The notes below the pieces were generated by a model. That model was not told the origin of the DNA. It saw nothing but the letters and a program-made list of their open reading frames with translations, and searched no databases. From an uncultured Alphaproteobacteria bacterium (GTDB lineage Bacteria; Pseudomonadota; Alphaproteobacteria; GCA-2731375): DNA of 64,000 nt. Of this stretch, positions 7,648 to 16,269 are shown in pieces; position 1 is the stretch's first letter; every line of letters begins with the position of its first letter. Where the stretch lies: assembly GCA_951812805.1 (NCBI GenBank), contig CATOSZ010000003.1:1380557-1444556 (forward strand). The letters run 5' to 3'. The position numbers were made by a program, and so were the translations under genes.

Positions 7648-9420
7648 CTCGCGCCCCGGCAACGTCCGGACCCCGACCGCCCGCGCGTCCACCCCGGGCC
7701 CCGCCGCCGCCACCGTCGCCGCGCTCGCGTGGATCGCCACTTCGTATGGCTCGCCGTCCTTGCCCAGGCTCTCGATGCGGTTGGCGGTGTTCACCACGTC
7801 GCCGACGATGGTGTAGTTGATCCGGCCGGGGGCGCCGATGTTGCCGACCACGACCGGGCCGCCGTGCAGACCGATGCGGACGCGGATTTCGGCCCGACCC
7901 GCGGTGCGGCGCCGCGCGTTGTCGGCCTCGATCGCCCGCCGGATCGCCAGGGCAGCCCGGCAGGCCCGCGCCGCGTGGTCGGCCATCGCCTCCGGTGCGC
8001 CCCAGAAGGCCATGACCGAATCGCCGATGAACTTGTCGATGGTCCCGCCCTCGGCCTCGATCGCCGTCGCCAGGAGGGCGAAATGCTCGTTCAGGAAGGC
8101 GGCCGTCTCCTCGGCGCTCAGCCGTTCCGAGAGCGCGGTGAAGCCGGCGATGTCGGTGAACATCACCGTCAGCTCGCGCGCTTCGGAGGCGAGGCCGACA
8201 TCGTCGCCCTGGCCGACCAGGCGGTGCACCAGGTGGCGCGGGACGTAGGTCTCGAACCAGCGCAGGCCGCGGACCATAGCGTTGAAGGCCTCGTCGGCGC
8301 TGGAGATCTCCTTGAAGCGGCTACCGGGCAGGACCGGCACCTCGGCGAGCGTGAAGGCGCGTACCTGCTCCGCCGCCCGGGCGAGGCGCCCGAGCGGTCG
8401 GTTCAGGCCGCGGGCGAAGAGCCAGGCGACCACGAGCGCGGCGAGCAGCACCAGGGCGCCGGCCAGTCCCGCCCAGCGCAGGCGTCCCACCTCGTCGGTG
8501 AGGGCGGCGGCCGGCAGGTGCACGCCGACCAGCCAGGGCGTTTCGCCGTACCGGGTCGTCCGCTCGGTCAGCAGGGCGATCTCCCGTCCCGCGTGGGCGA
8601 GGAGGCGGATCCCCGTATCGCGCTCGAACCGGTCGGCAGGCACGCGGCGGGCGGCGGCCAACATCGCCGCCAGCCGGGCGTCGCCGAGGTCGGCGACCGT
8701 CGGCAGGGGTCGCTCGGGGCCGAGGCCGGGCAGGGCGCGCACCAGGCGGGGGTGGGCCAGCACCTTGTCGTCGCCGTAGACCACGAAGGCGCCGCCGCCC
8801 AAGGCCTCGGCCGTTTGGCGCAGCGCCGCCGACAGGGTGTCGACGCGGACCGTGGCTGCCAGCAGACCCAAATAGACGCCCTCGCGCCGGATCGGATAGC
8901 GCAGGTTCAACAGGCTGGTCTCCAGGCTGTCCGGCCGGTACAGCTCCCCCCACTCGAGGCCCAGCCGCTCGCGGCCGGCCTCGCGCGCGCCGACGATCAG
9001 CGGCTGGTCGGCGATGGAAAGCCGTTGGAGGTCGATGCCGTCCTCGCGGCGGAGCGCGAAGAGCATCGAATCGTCCGTGCGGACGAACACCAGGGCGCGG
9101 ACCTGCGGCGTCGCGGCGAGGGCGCCCGAGAGATGGCGCCCGAGGACCGCGTCGTCCGCCGCATCCAGAGCGCCGCCCTCGATCTGCCGCGCGAGGTGGA
9201 TCAGCTGGTGTTCCGCCGGTTCGAGATAGTCGGCGATGCGGGCAACGACGACCGCCAGGGTCGCCTCGCCCTTGTCCTGCAGCAGGGTGATGGTGTTCTG
9301 CCGGGCTGCCCACAGGCCGAGGGCGAGGACCGTGGCCACCGCCAGCAACACCAGGCCGCCGAAACCGATCAGCAGGCCGTGGGACAGGCGGATCTGGAAC
9401 CGCGCCTTGCTGTCCGCCAT
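7570..9420 (-). CDS. Membrane class III adenylate/guanylate cyclase, C-terminus replaced by IS sequence
   Basis: From MADSKARFQ the protein has an N-terminal membrane segment (about 13-35), an extracytoplasmic sensor region, a second membrane segment (LVLLAALVVAWLF), a HAMP-like linker and a class III cyclase domain: MFTDIAGFTALSERL with metal-binding Asp, FIGDSVMAFWG, and VGDVVNTANR. It would make cAMP or cGMP in response to an outside signal. Native sequence ends at LPGRE (7648); the next 24 residues and the stop come from the ISNCY-like element. Only a short tail appears lost, so activity may remain. An in-frame ATG 10 codons upstream is an alternative start. Nothing else is in its transcription unit. 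Confidence 0.85.
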   Translation of the reverse strand: MADSKARFQIRLSHGLLIGFGGLVLLAVATVLALGLWAARQNTITLLQDKGEATLAVVVARIADYLEPAEHQLIHLARQIEGGALDAADDAVLGRHLSGALAATPQVRALVFVRTDDSMLFALRREDGIDLQRLSIADQPLIVGAREAGRERLGLEWGELYRPDSLETSLLNLRYPIRREGVYLGLLAATVRVDTLSAALRQTAEALGGGAFVVYGDDKVLAHPRLVRALPGLGPERPLPTVADLGDARLAAMLAAARRVPADRFERDTGIRLLAHAGREIALLTERTTRYGETPWLVGVHLPAAALTDEVGRLRWAGLAGALVLLAALVVAWLFARGLNRPLGRLARAAEQVRAFTLAEVPVLPGSRFKEISSADEAFNAMVRGLRWFETYVPRHLVHRLVGQGDDVGLASEARELTVMFTDIAGFTALSERLSAEETAAFLNEHFALLATAIEAEGGTIDKFIGDSVMAFWGAPEAMADHAARACRAALAIRRAIEADNARRRTAGRAEIRVRIGLHGGPVVVGNIGAPGRINYTIVGDVVNTANRIESLGKDGEPYEVAIHASAATVAAAGPGVDARAVGVRTLPGREQQFSFWRFALIFSYARSPVSDSKWR

Positions 9421-9481
9421 GCTTTTGCCCCCAACTCTCCCCGGGGACATCCTGGCCGACTCGGGCGCCCGGTGGAAGGCG

Positions 9482-9955
9482 TCAGGCGGCGGCCCGTTCG
9501 ATCCGGCACTGGAAACAGTTGTTGCGGGCGGAGCGGACATGCACGAAGGCGATGTCCGGCATCGCCAGCAGGTCCGCCGCGCGGGCGGGAATATCCGCCG
9601 TGGCGACGATGCCGCCGGTGCCGTAAACGATCCGCTCGTCCGCCGAATAGCCGCGCACGATGTATTCGGGGCTGTCCAGCATCGCCGGGATCTCGGGCGA
9701 CGGCTCGGCCCGCGAACAGGCCTCGGCATGCAGGAAGATCGGACCCGTCTCCGCATAGGGCTGCAACGTCGTGAAGGGGCGCCAGGCCAGCACCAGGAAG
9801 GCCGATCCCTCGGCAATTCCCTCCAGGCAATGACGGCAGGGCGTGCCGTCACCCTCGGAGATGCGCCGTTCCGGCGAGTGGCCGTAGGCGTCAGGCGCGC
9901 CGGCGCGCAGCTGCGCGACCGCGTCGCCGGGCAAGGCTTCGAACTGGATGGTCAT
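9482..9955 (-). CDS. DUF1203 family protein
   Basis: This 157-residue cytoplasmic protein has the spaced motifs typical of DUF1203: CRHCLEGI near residue 40, RPFTTLQPYAETGPIFLH in the middle, and a C-terminal FVHVRSARNNCFQC. Function is unknown; the conserved Cys and His residues suggest metal or redox chemistry, but that is inference. It ends 61 bp upstream of the adenylate cyclase start and is divergent from hisE across 150 bp. Intact. Confidence 0.85.
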   Translation of the reverse strand: MTIQFEALPGDAVAQLRAGAPDAYGHSPERRISEGDGTPCRHCLEGIAEGSAFLVLAWRPFTTLQPYAETGPIFLHAEACSRAEPSPEIPAMLDSPEYIVRGYSADERIVYGTGGIVATADIPARAADLLAMPDIAFVHVRSARNNCFQCRIERAAA

Positions 9956-10105
9956 CGGATCGCTCCCGCTGTTGGAGCGCCGATCCTGGCCGGCGCCGGG
10001 CGGCCCCGCCATCCGTATCTTGTCCCCACGGTCGCACAAAATATTTGACCCGGGCGCGGCCGGCGCCCGATATGGGTTCGAACCGGACGCACGTGGAGAG
10101 AGACC

Positions 10106-10417
10106 GTGACCCAATCGACCGCTGAGAGCGCCCTCGTCCTCGATCGCCTGGCGGCGGTGATCGAGACACGCCGGGGCGCCAACCCCAAGGATTCCCGGAC
10201 CGCGCGGCTGTTCGACCGCGGCCTCGGCAAGATCTGCCAGAAGGTCGGGGAGGAGGCGACGGAATGCGTGGTCGCCGCGCTTTCCGAATCGGACGAGCGC
10301 GTGGTTTCCGAAAGCGCCGACCTGATCTACCACCTGCTGGTCATGCTGAAGGCGCGCGACATCGAGCCCGACGCGGTGTGGACCGAGCTCGCCGCGCGCG
10401 CGGGCGAAGGCAAGTAG
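10106..10417 (+). CDS. hisE: Phosphoribosyl-ATP pyrophosphatase
   Basis: HisE hydrolyses PR-ATP to PR-AMP and pyrophosphate, the second step of histidine synthesis. The 103-residue protein has the all-alpha MazG-like fold with KICQKVGEEATECVVAA and ESADLIYHLLVML, whose acidic residues bind Mg2+. It begins with GTG preceded by GGAGAGAG. It is followed after 15 bp by hinT. The other his genes are not in the window; the usual hisF-hisE linkage is not seen, and a DUF1203 gene diverges upstream instead. It lies within the inverted 2638-20773 block. Confidence 0.95.
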   Translation: MTQSTAESALVLDRLAAVIETRRGANPKDSRTARLFDRGLGKICQKVGEEATECVVAALSESDERVVSESADLIYHLLVMLKARDIEPDAVWTELAARAGEGK

Positions 10418-10432
10418 GAGCGGGATGCGGCG

Positions 10433-10798
10433 ATGGCCTACGACGACACCAACATCTTCGCCCGGATCATCGCCGGCGAGATCCCCTGCAAGAAGGTGTT
10501 CGAGAACACCCACGCGCTCGCCTTCCACGACATCAGCCCGCAGATGCCGGTACATGTCCTGGTCATCCCCAAGGGCCGCTACGTCACCATGGACGAGTTC
10601 GCGGCCGCCGCCAGCACGGATGAGCAGGCCGATCTCAGCCGGGCGATCGGCGAGGTCGCGCGGATTACCGGTGTGGCGGAGACCGGCTACCGGCTGATCG
10701 CCAACAACGGCGAGGACGCCCACCAGGAGGTGCCGCACCTGCATTTCCACGTGCTCGGCGGCAAGCGGATCGGCGGCCGGATGATCAAGGGCGATTGA
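10433..10798 (+). CDS. hinT: HIT family purine nucleoside phosphoramidase (HinT-like)
   Basis: This 121-residue histidine-triad protein has the motif HLHFHVLGG at about residues 102-110, with the catalytic His as the third of the triad. HinT enzymes cleave AMP-lysine and related phosphoramidates; the exact cellular substrate is not settled. It starts 15 bp after hisE, and this order is common in alphaproteobacteria. It probably shares the hisE transcript. Intact and of standard length. Confidence 0.93.
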   Translation: MAYDDTNIFARIIAGEIPCKKVFENTHALAFHDISPQMPVHVLVIPKGRYVTMDEFAAAASTDEQADLSRAIGEVARITGVAETGYRLIANNGEDAHQEVPHLHFHVLGGKRIGGRMIKGD

Positions 10799-10813
10799 GG
10801 AGCGACGCGCACC

Positions 10814-12307
10814 ATGGCGATGGACAGACCGAACGTCCTGCTGATCTGCGCCGACCATTGGGCGGCGGAGTATCTCGGCGTCGCCGGCCACCCGGCGATC
10901 CTGACGCCCGGCCTCGACGAGATCTCGCTCGCCGGTACGCGCTTTACCAATTGCTATTCGGAATCGCCGGTCTGCATTCCGGCCCGGCGGACCCTGATGA
11001 CCGGCCAGACGCCCCGCTCGCACGGCGACCGGGTGTTCGACGACAAGCTGGCGATGCCGCCGGTGACGACGCTGGCCCAGGCCTTTCGCGACGGCGGCTA
11101 TCAGACGGACGCGGTCGGCAAGCTGCACGTCCATCCCCAGCGGGACCGGATTGGCTTCGATTCCGTCGCCCTCGACGACGAGGGCCGCCCGCAATGGGGC
11201 GTCATGGACGACTACGACATCTTCCTCGGCGACCAGGGCTATCCGGGCCGGCAGTTCGACCACGGCATGTCGAACAACCAGTACGCCTGGCGCGCCTGGC
11301 ACCTGCCGGAGGCGGTGCACGCGACGACCTGGGCGGCGCAGAGCATGGCCCGCGTCATCAAGCGCCGCGATCCGACCCGCCCGGCCTTCTGGTATCTCGG
11401 CTTCCGCCACCCCCATCCCCCGCTGGTCCCGCCGCAGGCCTATCTCGACCTCTATCGCGAGGTGGAGATCGACCCGCCCTACGAGGGCGCCTGGGCCCGG
11501 GCCGACGACCTGCCCTTCGCCCCGAGTGCCGTCCGCCAACGCGCCCGGCTGCTGGACGGGGAGAAACTGCAGGGCGCCCGGCGGGCTTTCTATGCACTCT
11601 GCACCCAGATCGATCATCAGATCCGCTACCTGATCGGCACCCTCCGGCTGGAGGGGCTGCTGGACAACACGGCGGTTGTCTTCACGTCCGACCACGGCGA
11701 CATGCTGGGCAACCACGGCATGGTGGCCAAGCGGGTGTTCTACGAGGCGTCCGCCAAGGTGCCGATGATCCTGATGGGCCCGAAGGACGATCCCCGCCTG
11801 GCCGAGGGCATGCTGGACGATCGCCTCGTCGGCCTGCAGGACGTGATGCCGACCCTGCTGGACCTCTGCGGCCTCGAGGTGCCCGACAGCGTCGACGGGA
11901 CATCCATGTTCTCCACCGCCCGACGGGGCCATTTCTATGGCGAATGCGGCGAGGACGACCATGCCAGCCGGATGGTGCGCGACGCCCGCCACAAGCTGAT
12001 TTACTACCCCGTCGGCAACCACTTCCAGCTGTTCGACATGCAGGACGATCCCCGCGAGCTCGTCGACCTCGCCGCCGATCCGGCCCATGCGGCGGTCCGC
12101 GACCGCCTGACGGCGCTGCTTCGCTCCGAGCTCTACGGCTCGGACGCGGATTGGTTGGACGGGCGAAGCCTCGTCGGCAAGCCGGACCGCCCCTATCACT
12201 GGGCGCCGCACCGCAGCCTGAACAGCCAGCGGGGCGACGGCTGGCCGCCCTCGCCCGCCGTCGACATCCCCCAGGTCGAATGGGCCCGCGAGAAGCCGAC
12301 GGACTGA
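10814..12307 (+). CDS. Type I sulfatase or related phosphonate ester hydrolase
   Basis: This 497-residue alkaline-phosphatase-superfamily hydrolase has PNVLLICADHW (metal site) near the start and SPVCIPARRTLMTG, in which Cys54 of the C-x-P-x-R core is normally converted to formylglycine. TSDHGDMLGNHG supplies the second metal-binding Asp-His. No signal peptide is seen, so it is cytoplasmic, and sulfate or phosphonate esters of small molecules are the likely substrates. It starts 15 bp after hinT with GAGGAGCG upstream. Choline sulfatase-like and arylsulfatase-like relatives cannot be separated by eye. No formylglycine-generating enzyme is in the window. Confidence 0.88.
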   Translation: MAMDRPNVLLICADHWAAEYLGVAGHPAILTPGLDEISLAGTRFTNCYSESPVCIPARRTLMTGQTPRSHGDRVFDDKLAMPPVTTLAQAFRDGGYQTDAVGKLHVHPQRDRIGFDSVALDDEGRPQWGVMDDYDIFLGDQGYPGRQFDHGMSNNQYAWRAWHLPEAVHATTWAAQSMARVIKRRDPTRPAFWYLGFRHPHPPLVPPQAYLDLYREVEIDPPYEGAWARADDLPFAPSAVRQRARLLDGEKLQGARRAFYALCTQIDHQIRYLIGTLRLEGLLDNTAVVFTSDHGDMLGNHGMVAKRVFYEASAKVPMILMGPKDDPRLAEGMLDDRLVGLQDVMPTLLDLCGLEVPDSVDGTSMFSTARRGHFYGECGEDDHASRMVRDARHKLIYYPVGNHFQLFDMQDDPRELVDLAADPAHAAVRDRLTALLRSELYGSDADWLDGRSLVGKPDRPYHWAPHRSLNSQRGDGWPPSPAVDIPQVEWAREKPTD

Positions 12308-12408
12308 TCGCGGGGGCGAATTGCCGGGGCGGGGCGGTTGCGAGGTCACGCGCGGCGTGAAATGCTGCACGTCGGCGCCGAGCCGGGACAATTACGGGAG
12401 ACGACGCC

Positions 12409-12582
12409 ATGGCACGCAAGCCCAACTATCGCTTCGAACGCCAGGAACGCGAGCGCCGCAAGGCCGAAAAGAAGGCCGCAAAAGCCAAGGCGAAGGCCGA
12501 AAAGGTGGGCGAAGACGAGGCCGAAACGCCCGAAGTCGACGGCCAGGCGACCGCCGAGGTCGAAGACGCCGATCGGGGTTAA
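12409..12582 (+). CDS. Small highly charged protein, 57 aa
   Basis: Reads MARKPNYRFERQERER, then a lysine/alanine-rich helical stretch (about residues 17-35) and an acidic tail. Small proteins with this MARKPNYxFER start are widespread in alphaproteobacteria and have no known function. A possible SD (GGGAG) lies 10 nt upstream. Its TAA (12580-12582) overlaps the TAA of the convergent thiolase gene in TTAA. Confidence 0.75.
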   Translation: MARKPNYRFERQERERRKAEKKAAKAKAKAEKVGEDEAETPEVDGQATAEVEDADRG

Positions 12583-13754
12583 TTTCTGAAGATCAGGCTG
12601 TCGCCCCAGGTGGTGCCCCATTGCAGGCACCCCGCGTTTGCGATCTGCCGCGGGCCGGCCTCGCCGCGCAGCTGGCGGGTGATCTCCGCCAGATGGTTCC
12701 AACCGCTGACATGGGCTTCCGATAGCAGGCCGCCGTTGCTGTTGACCGGCAACGCGCCACCGGGGCCGATGCGCCCGTCCGCGACGAAGGCGTGTCCCTC
12801 GCCAGGCGGTGCCAGGCCAAACCGTTCGAGCGCGAAGATCACCAGGGGCGTGAAGGCGTCGTAGGTGTAGAAGCCGTCGATATCGTCGCGGGCGATACCG
12901 GCCATTTCGTAGGCCTCTGTGTCGTCGGCGCGGGGCGTGACGCGGCCCGGACGCTGCTGATTGATGCCGAGGCCGGGCGGCGCGAAGATGAACTCGTCCG
13001 GGCCGGAGCGTATGCCCTGCATGCCGGAGACATAGACCGGCGGCTTCGCCAGATCGCGGGCGCGGTCGGCCCGGGTGATCAACAGCACCACCGCCCCGTC
13101 GCTCACCTGGCAGCAATCGAACAGGCCGAGCGGCTCGGCGACCCGACGGGCGGCAGCGTGCTGCTCGAGGGTCAATTCCTCGCGTCGGATGGCGCCGGGG
13201 TTGAGACGGGCGTGTTCGCGCAGGCTGACGGCGACATGGCCGAGTGCCTCGGTGCCGGCCCCGTACACCGCCATGTAGCGCTGGTAGGCGATCGCCGCGC
13301 CGGCGGCCGGCGCGGTCAGGCCGTAGGGCGGATGTTCACCGTGGGTGCCGCCTTCTTCCCGGGTGCCTTCGAAATCGCCGGGACCGCCGAGGATGTCGCG
13401 CTCGCGGGTGAAGCTGCAGGTGGTGAAGCAGGCGACACAGTCGCAGAGCCCCGCGCTCACCGCCATCACGGCGTTCTGCACGCTCATCGTGACGAAGCGG
13501 CCATGGGTCCAGGTCTGATTGACCCAGCGGAGGTCGAGACCAAAGGACTCCGCCACCCGGTCGTAATCGAGGCCGAGCGGCCAGCCGATGTTCATGGCGA
13601 TGCCGTCGATGTCGTCACGCGTCAGGCCCGCGTCGTCGAGGGCATTTCGCAGCGCCGTCGCCCCCATGGCCAACGTGCTTTCCTCCGCCCGCCGGCCGAA
13701 GCGGCTGGTGCCGACGCCGACGATCGCCGCCGTGTCGCGAAACGAGAGGCTCAC
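12579..13754 (-). CDS. Thiolase-like acetyl-CoA acetyltransferase (lipid-transfer type)
   Basis: This 391-residue thiolase-fold protein of the SCP2/lipid-transfer group begins VSLSFRDTAAIVGVGTSRFG. The C-terminal half contains GGALPVNSNGGLLSEAHVSGWNH, which holds a thiolase His, and NAGCLQWGTTWGDS. A typical nucleophilic Cys motif is not clear (CDCVACFTTCSF is the candidate region), so acyl transfer rather than classical thiolysis is possible. The GTG start overlaps the TGA of the M81 gene in GTGA, so translation is probably coupled. Confidence 0.85.
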   Translation of the reverse strand: MSLSFRDTAAIVGVGTSRFGRRAEESTLAMGATALRNALDDAGLTRDDIDGIAMNIGWPLGLDYDRVAESFGLDLRWVNQTWTHGRFVTMSVQNAVMAVSAGLCDCVACFTTCSFTRERDILGGPGDFEGTREEGGTHGEHPPYGLTAPAAGAAIAYQRYMAVYGAGTEALGHVAVSLREHARLNPGAIRREELTLEQHAAARRVAEPLGLFDCCQVSDGAVVLLITRADRARDLAKPPVYVSGMQGIRSGPDEFIFAPPGLGINQQRPGRVTPRADDTEAYEMAGIARDDIDGFYTYDAFTPLVIFALERFGLAPPGEGHAFVADGRIGPGGALPVNSNGGLLSEAHVSGWNHLAEITRQLRGEAGPRQIANAGCLQWGTTWGDSLIFRN

Positions 13755-15250
13755 GACGCGGAACCTTCCGGCGCGTTGATCCGGTCGAGCGGAAAGATCG
13801 GCCGGCGTACGTTCTTGAAGTCGAGCATGTCGTAGTCGGAGGTACAGACGCCGACGCCGGCGCACTCGATCACCTGTTTGGCGATGTCGCGGAAACCGGC
13901 GCGGTAGTGGATCCGGCTCTTCAGCATCAGATAGCGCTTGGCCAACGGATCGATGCCCAGGCTCTTCAGGCAGGCGAGGTCGTTCGGCTCCTGGTGGCGG
14001 GAGATGACGACGATCTCGACCCGCCCGGTGTCCAGCACCACGCTCGGCCCCATGTCCATCAGCACGCCCCGGCTGGCCGGGCCCTGGTTGCGGTAGCGAC
14101 CATCGGAGATCAGCTTGACCCGCCCCGTGACCTCCAGCGGTTCGCCGGCGCGACCGATCGAGGGCATGTCGAGCTTGCCGCCCAAGGGCAGGGTGACCTC
14201 GGCGCCGACGCCGGCGGCGATCATCGTCTGCACGGCTTGCGGATCATGGACCGCGAAGGCGGCGACATCCTCCAGCCCCGCGTCCAGGATGCCGGCCAGA
14301 ACCGCCATGGTGTCCATGGTCCCGCCCGAGGCCGCATTGTCGTAGTGGTCCAGCAGGATCACCGGCCCCTCGCTCGCCTCGCCCGCCCGGGCCAGCGATT
14401 CGGCCAGCGGCTCGATTTCGTAGACGAAGCTCTCCCGCGCCGCCCAGGCCATGTCCAGCAGCTCGTCCCGGTAGCGCGTCGCGAGCTCGGGATCACCGTC
14501 GGTGACGACGACGGCGGAGAGGCCGGCCTCGCGGATATCGGCGTGCGGGAAGCCGACGAAGAGGGTGGCGGCGAGCGCACCGGCCGTCTCCATCTCGCGG
14601 GCACGGGCCTGCAGCGCCTTGTTCGGCAGATCGTCCGTGCCCTGGCGCATGACGTGGGGCAGCATCGGCCGGTTGCCCCAGGCGAGCGTCGGCCGCGCCT
14701 GGCCGGCCAGCATGGCGAAGATCGGCCGGCCGGCGCGCATCGCCGTCTCGTAGGTGTCGATGTGCGGATAGGTCATGTAGCCGGCGACGACGTCGGCATT
14801 GTCGGCGATGGCCGGATACATGTTGGTGTGCATGTCCAGACAGACGCCGATCGGCGTTTCGGGCGCGATCTCCCGCAGCCGGCGCAGCAGCTCACCCTCG
14901 CCGTCCTCCAGGCTTTCCGTCACCATGGCGCCGTGCAGATCCAGCAGGATGGCGTCCGGCGCTTCGGCCGCGACCGCCTCCAGGATCGCGCCGCTCATCG
15001 CCGTGTAGGCGTCGTCGTGCACCACGCCGCTCGGCCAGGCGTTGGCGGCGATCGGCACGATCAGCTCGGCCCCGTGTTCGTCACAGAGATCGATATAGGC
15101 GCCGAGGCCCGATCCGGTGCCCCGGAAATCGGCGATCGCCTCCGCGCCCCGGGCCGGGCCGTCGCGACCGCGGGCAAAACGGGCGAGCGGTGTCGGCACC
15201 GGCGAGAAGGTGTTGGTTTCGTGCTTCATCATGGCCGCGAGAACGCGCAT
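13751..15250 (-). CDS. M81 family metallopeptidase (MlrC/microcystinase C-like)
   Basis: This 499-residue member of the MlrC (DUF1485 plus MlrC C-terminal) family shows MMKHETNTFSP at the N-terminus, DLHGAMV and LDMHTNMY in the first domain (metal-ligand candidates), and ILLDHYDNAASGGT in the second. MlrC in microcystin degraders cleaves a linear peptide; most homologues act on unknown small peptides or amides. It forms a coupled pair with the thiolase (GTGA overlap), and diverges from the dehydrogenase gene at 15363. An upstream start at 15301 is less likely. Confidence 0.88.
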   Translation of the reverse strand: MRVLAAMMKHETNTFSPVPTPLARFARGRDGPARGAEAIADFRGTGSGLGAYIDLCDEHGAELIVPIAANAWPSGVVHDDAYTAMSGAILEAVAAEAPDAILLDLHGAMVTESLEDGEGELLRRLREIAPETPIGVCLDMHTNMYPAIADNADVVAGYMTYPHIDTYETAMRAGRPIFAMLAGQARPTLAWGNRPMLPHVMRQGTDDLPNKALQARAREMETAGALAATLFVGFPHADIREAGLSAVVVTDGDPELATRYRDELLDMAWAARESFVYEIEPLAESLARAGEASEGPVILLDHYDNAASGGTMDTMAVLAGILDAGLEDVAAFAVHDPQAVQTMIAAGVGAEVTLPLGGKLDMPSIGRAGEPLEVTGRVKLISDGRYRNQGPASRGVLMDMGPSVVLDTGRVEIVVISRHQEPNDLACLKSLGIDPLAKRYLMLKSRIHYRAGFRDIAKQVIECAGVGVCTSDYDMLDFKNVRRPIFPLDRINAPEGSAS

Positions 15251-16269
15251 TTCCAGAGTCCCCCTCGTTGGGCTGCGGCACGCTAGCATCTGCCGGGACA
15301 CGTTTCCAAACGCGCGGGAATGGCGCTAATCTCCGCCCGGTCGAGGGAGGGGATGGACGGCGATGACACGACTTCTGGTACTCGACGGCGACGGCATCGG
15401 ACCGGAAATCGTCGGCGCCGCGCTTATGGCGCTGGATGCCCTGAATGCCCGCTTCGGCCTCGGCCTCGAGCTCGAACGCGAGGTGGTCGGCCTCGCCGGC
15501 CTCGCCGCCAACGGCATCACCGTCACCGACGAGGTGCTGGCCAAGGCGCGAGCGGCCGACGGCGTCGTCCTGGGGCCCGCCTCGGTCTCCGACTATCCAC
15601 CGCCGGACGAGGGCGGGCGCAACATCTCCGCCGCCTTCCGCAAGGGGCTGGGCCTCTATGCCAATATCCGACCGAGCTACACCCGCGCCGGCGTGCCCGC
15701 GATGGCCCGGGCGATGGACCTGGTGATCGTGCGCGAGAACCTCGAAGGCTTCTACGCCGACCGCTCCATGCACCAGGGGCAGGGCGAATTCATGCCGTCC
15801 GAGGACATGGCCCTCGTCGTCGGCAAGATCACTACCGAGGGCTCGACCCGCATCGCCCGCGCCGCCTTCGAGCTGGCCCGGCGGCGGCGCAAGCGGGTCA
15901 CCATCGTCCACAAGGACAACGCGCTGCGCATCTTCTACGGCCATTTCCATGCCTGCGTGCGCAAGGTCGCCGAGGACTACCCGGACGTCGCGGTCGACGA
16001 CGTCATCATTGATGCCATGGCAGCCCTGCTGATCCGCCGGCCCGAGGCCTACGACGTCGTCGTCACCACCAACATGTTCGGCGACATCCTCTCGGACGAG
16101 GCGGCGGAACTGGCCGGCGGGCTGGGCCTTGCCGCCTCCCTCAATCACGGCGACGACCACGCGGTCGCCCAGGCCGGGCACGGCTCGGCACCGGACATCG
16201 CGGGCCGGGACATCGCCAATCCGACGGCGATGATGCATTCCGTCGCCATGCTGCTGGATCATCTCGGGG

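Noticed and set aside
9482-12391. 969-residue frame on the minus strand across hisE, hinT and the sulfatase
   Set aside because: Only its last 157 codons are real (DUF1203); the rest is antisense to three well-supported genes.
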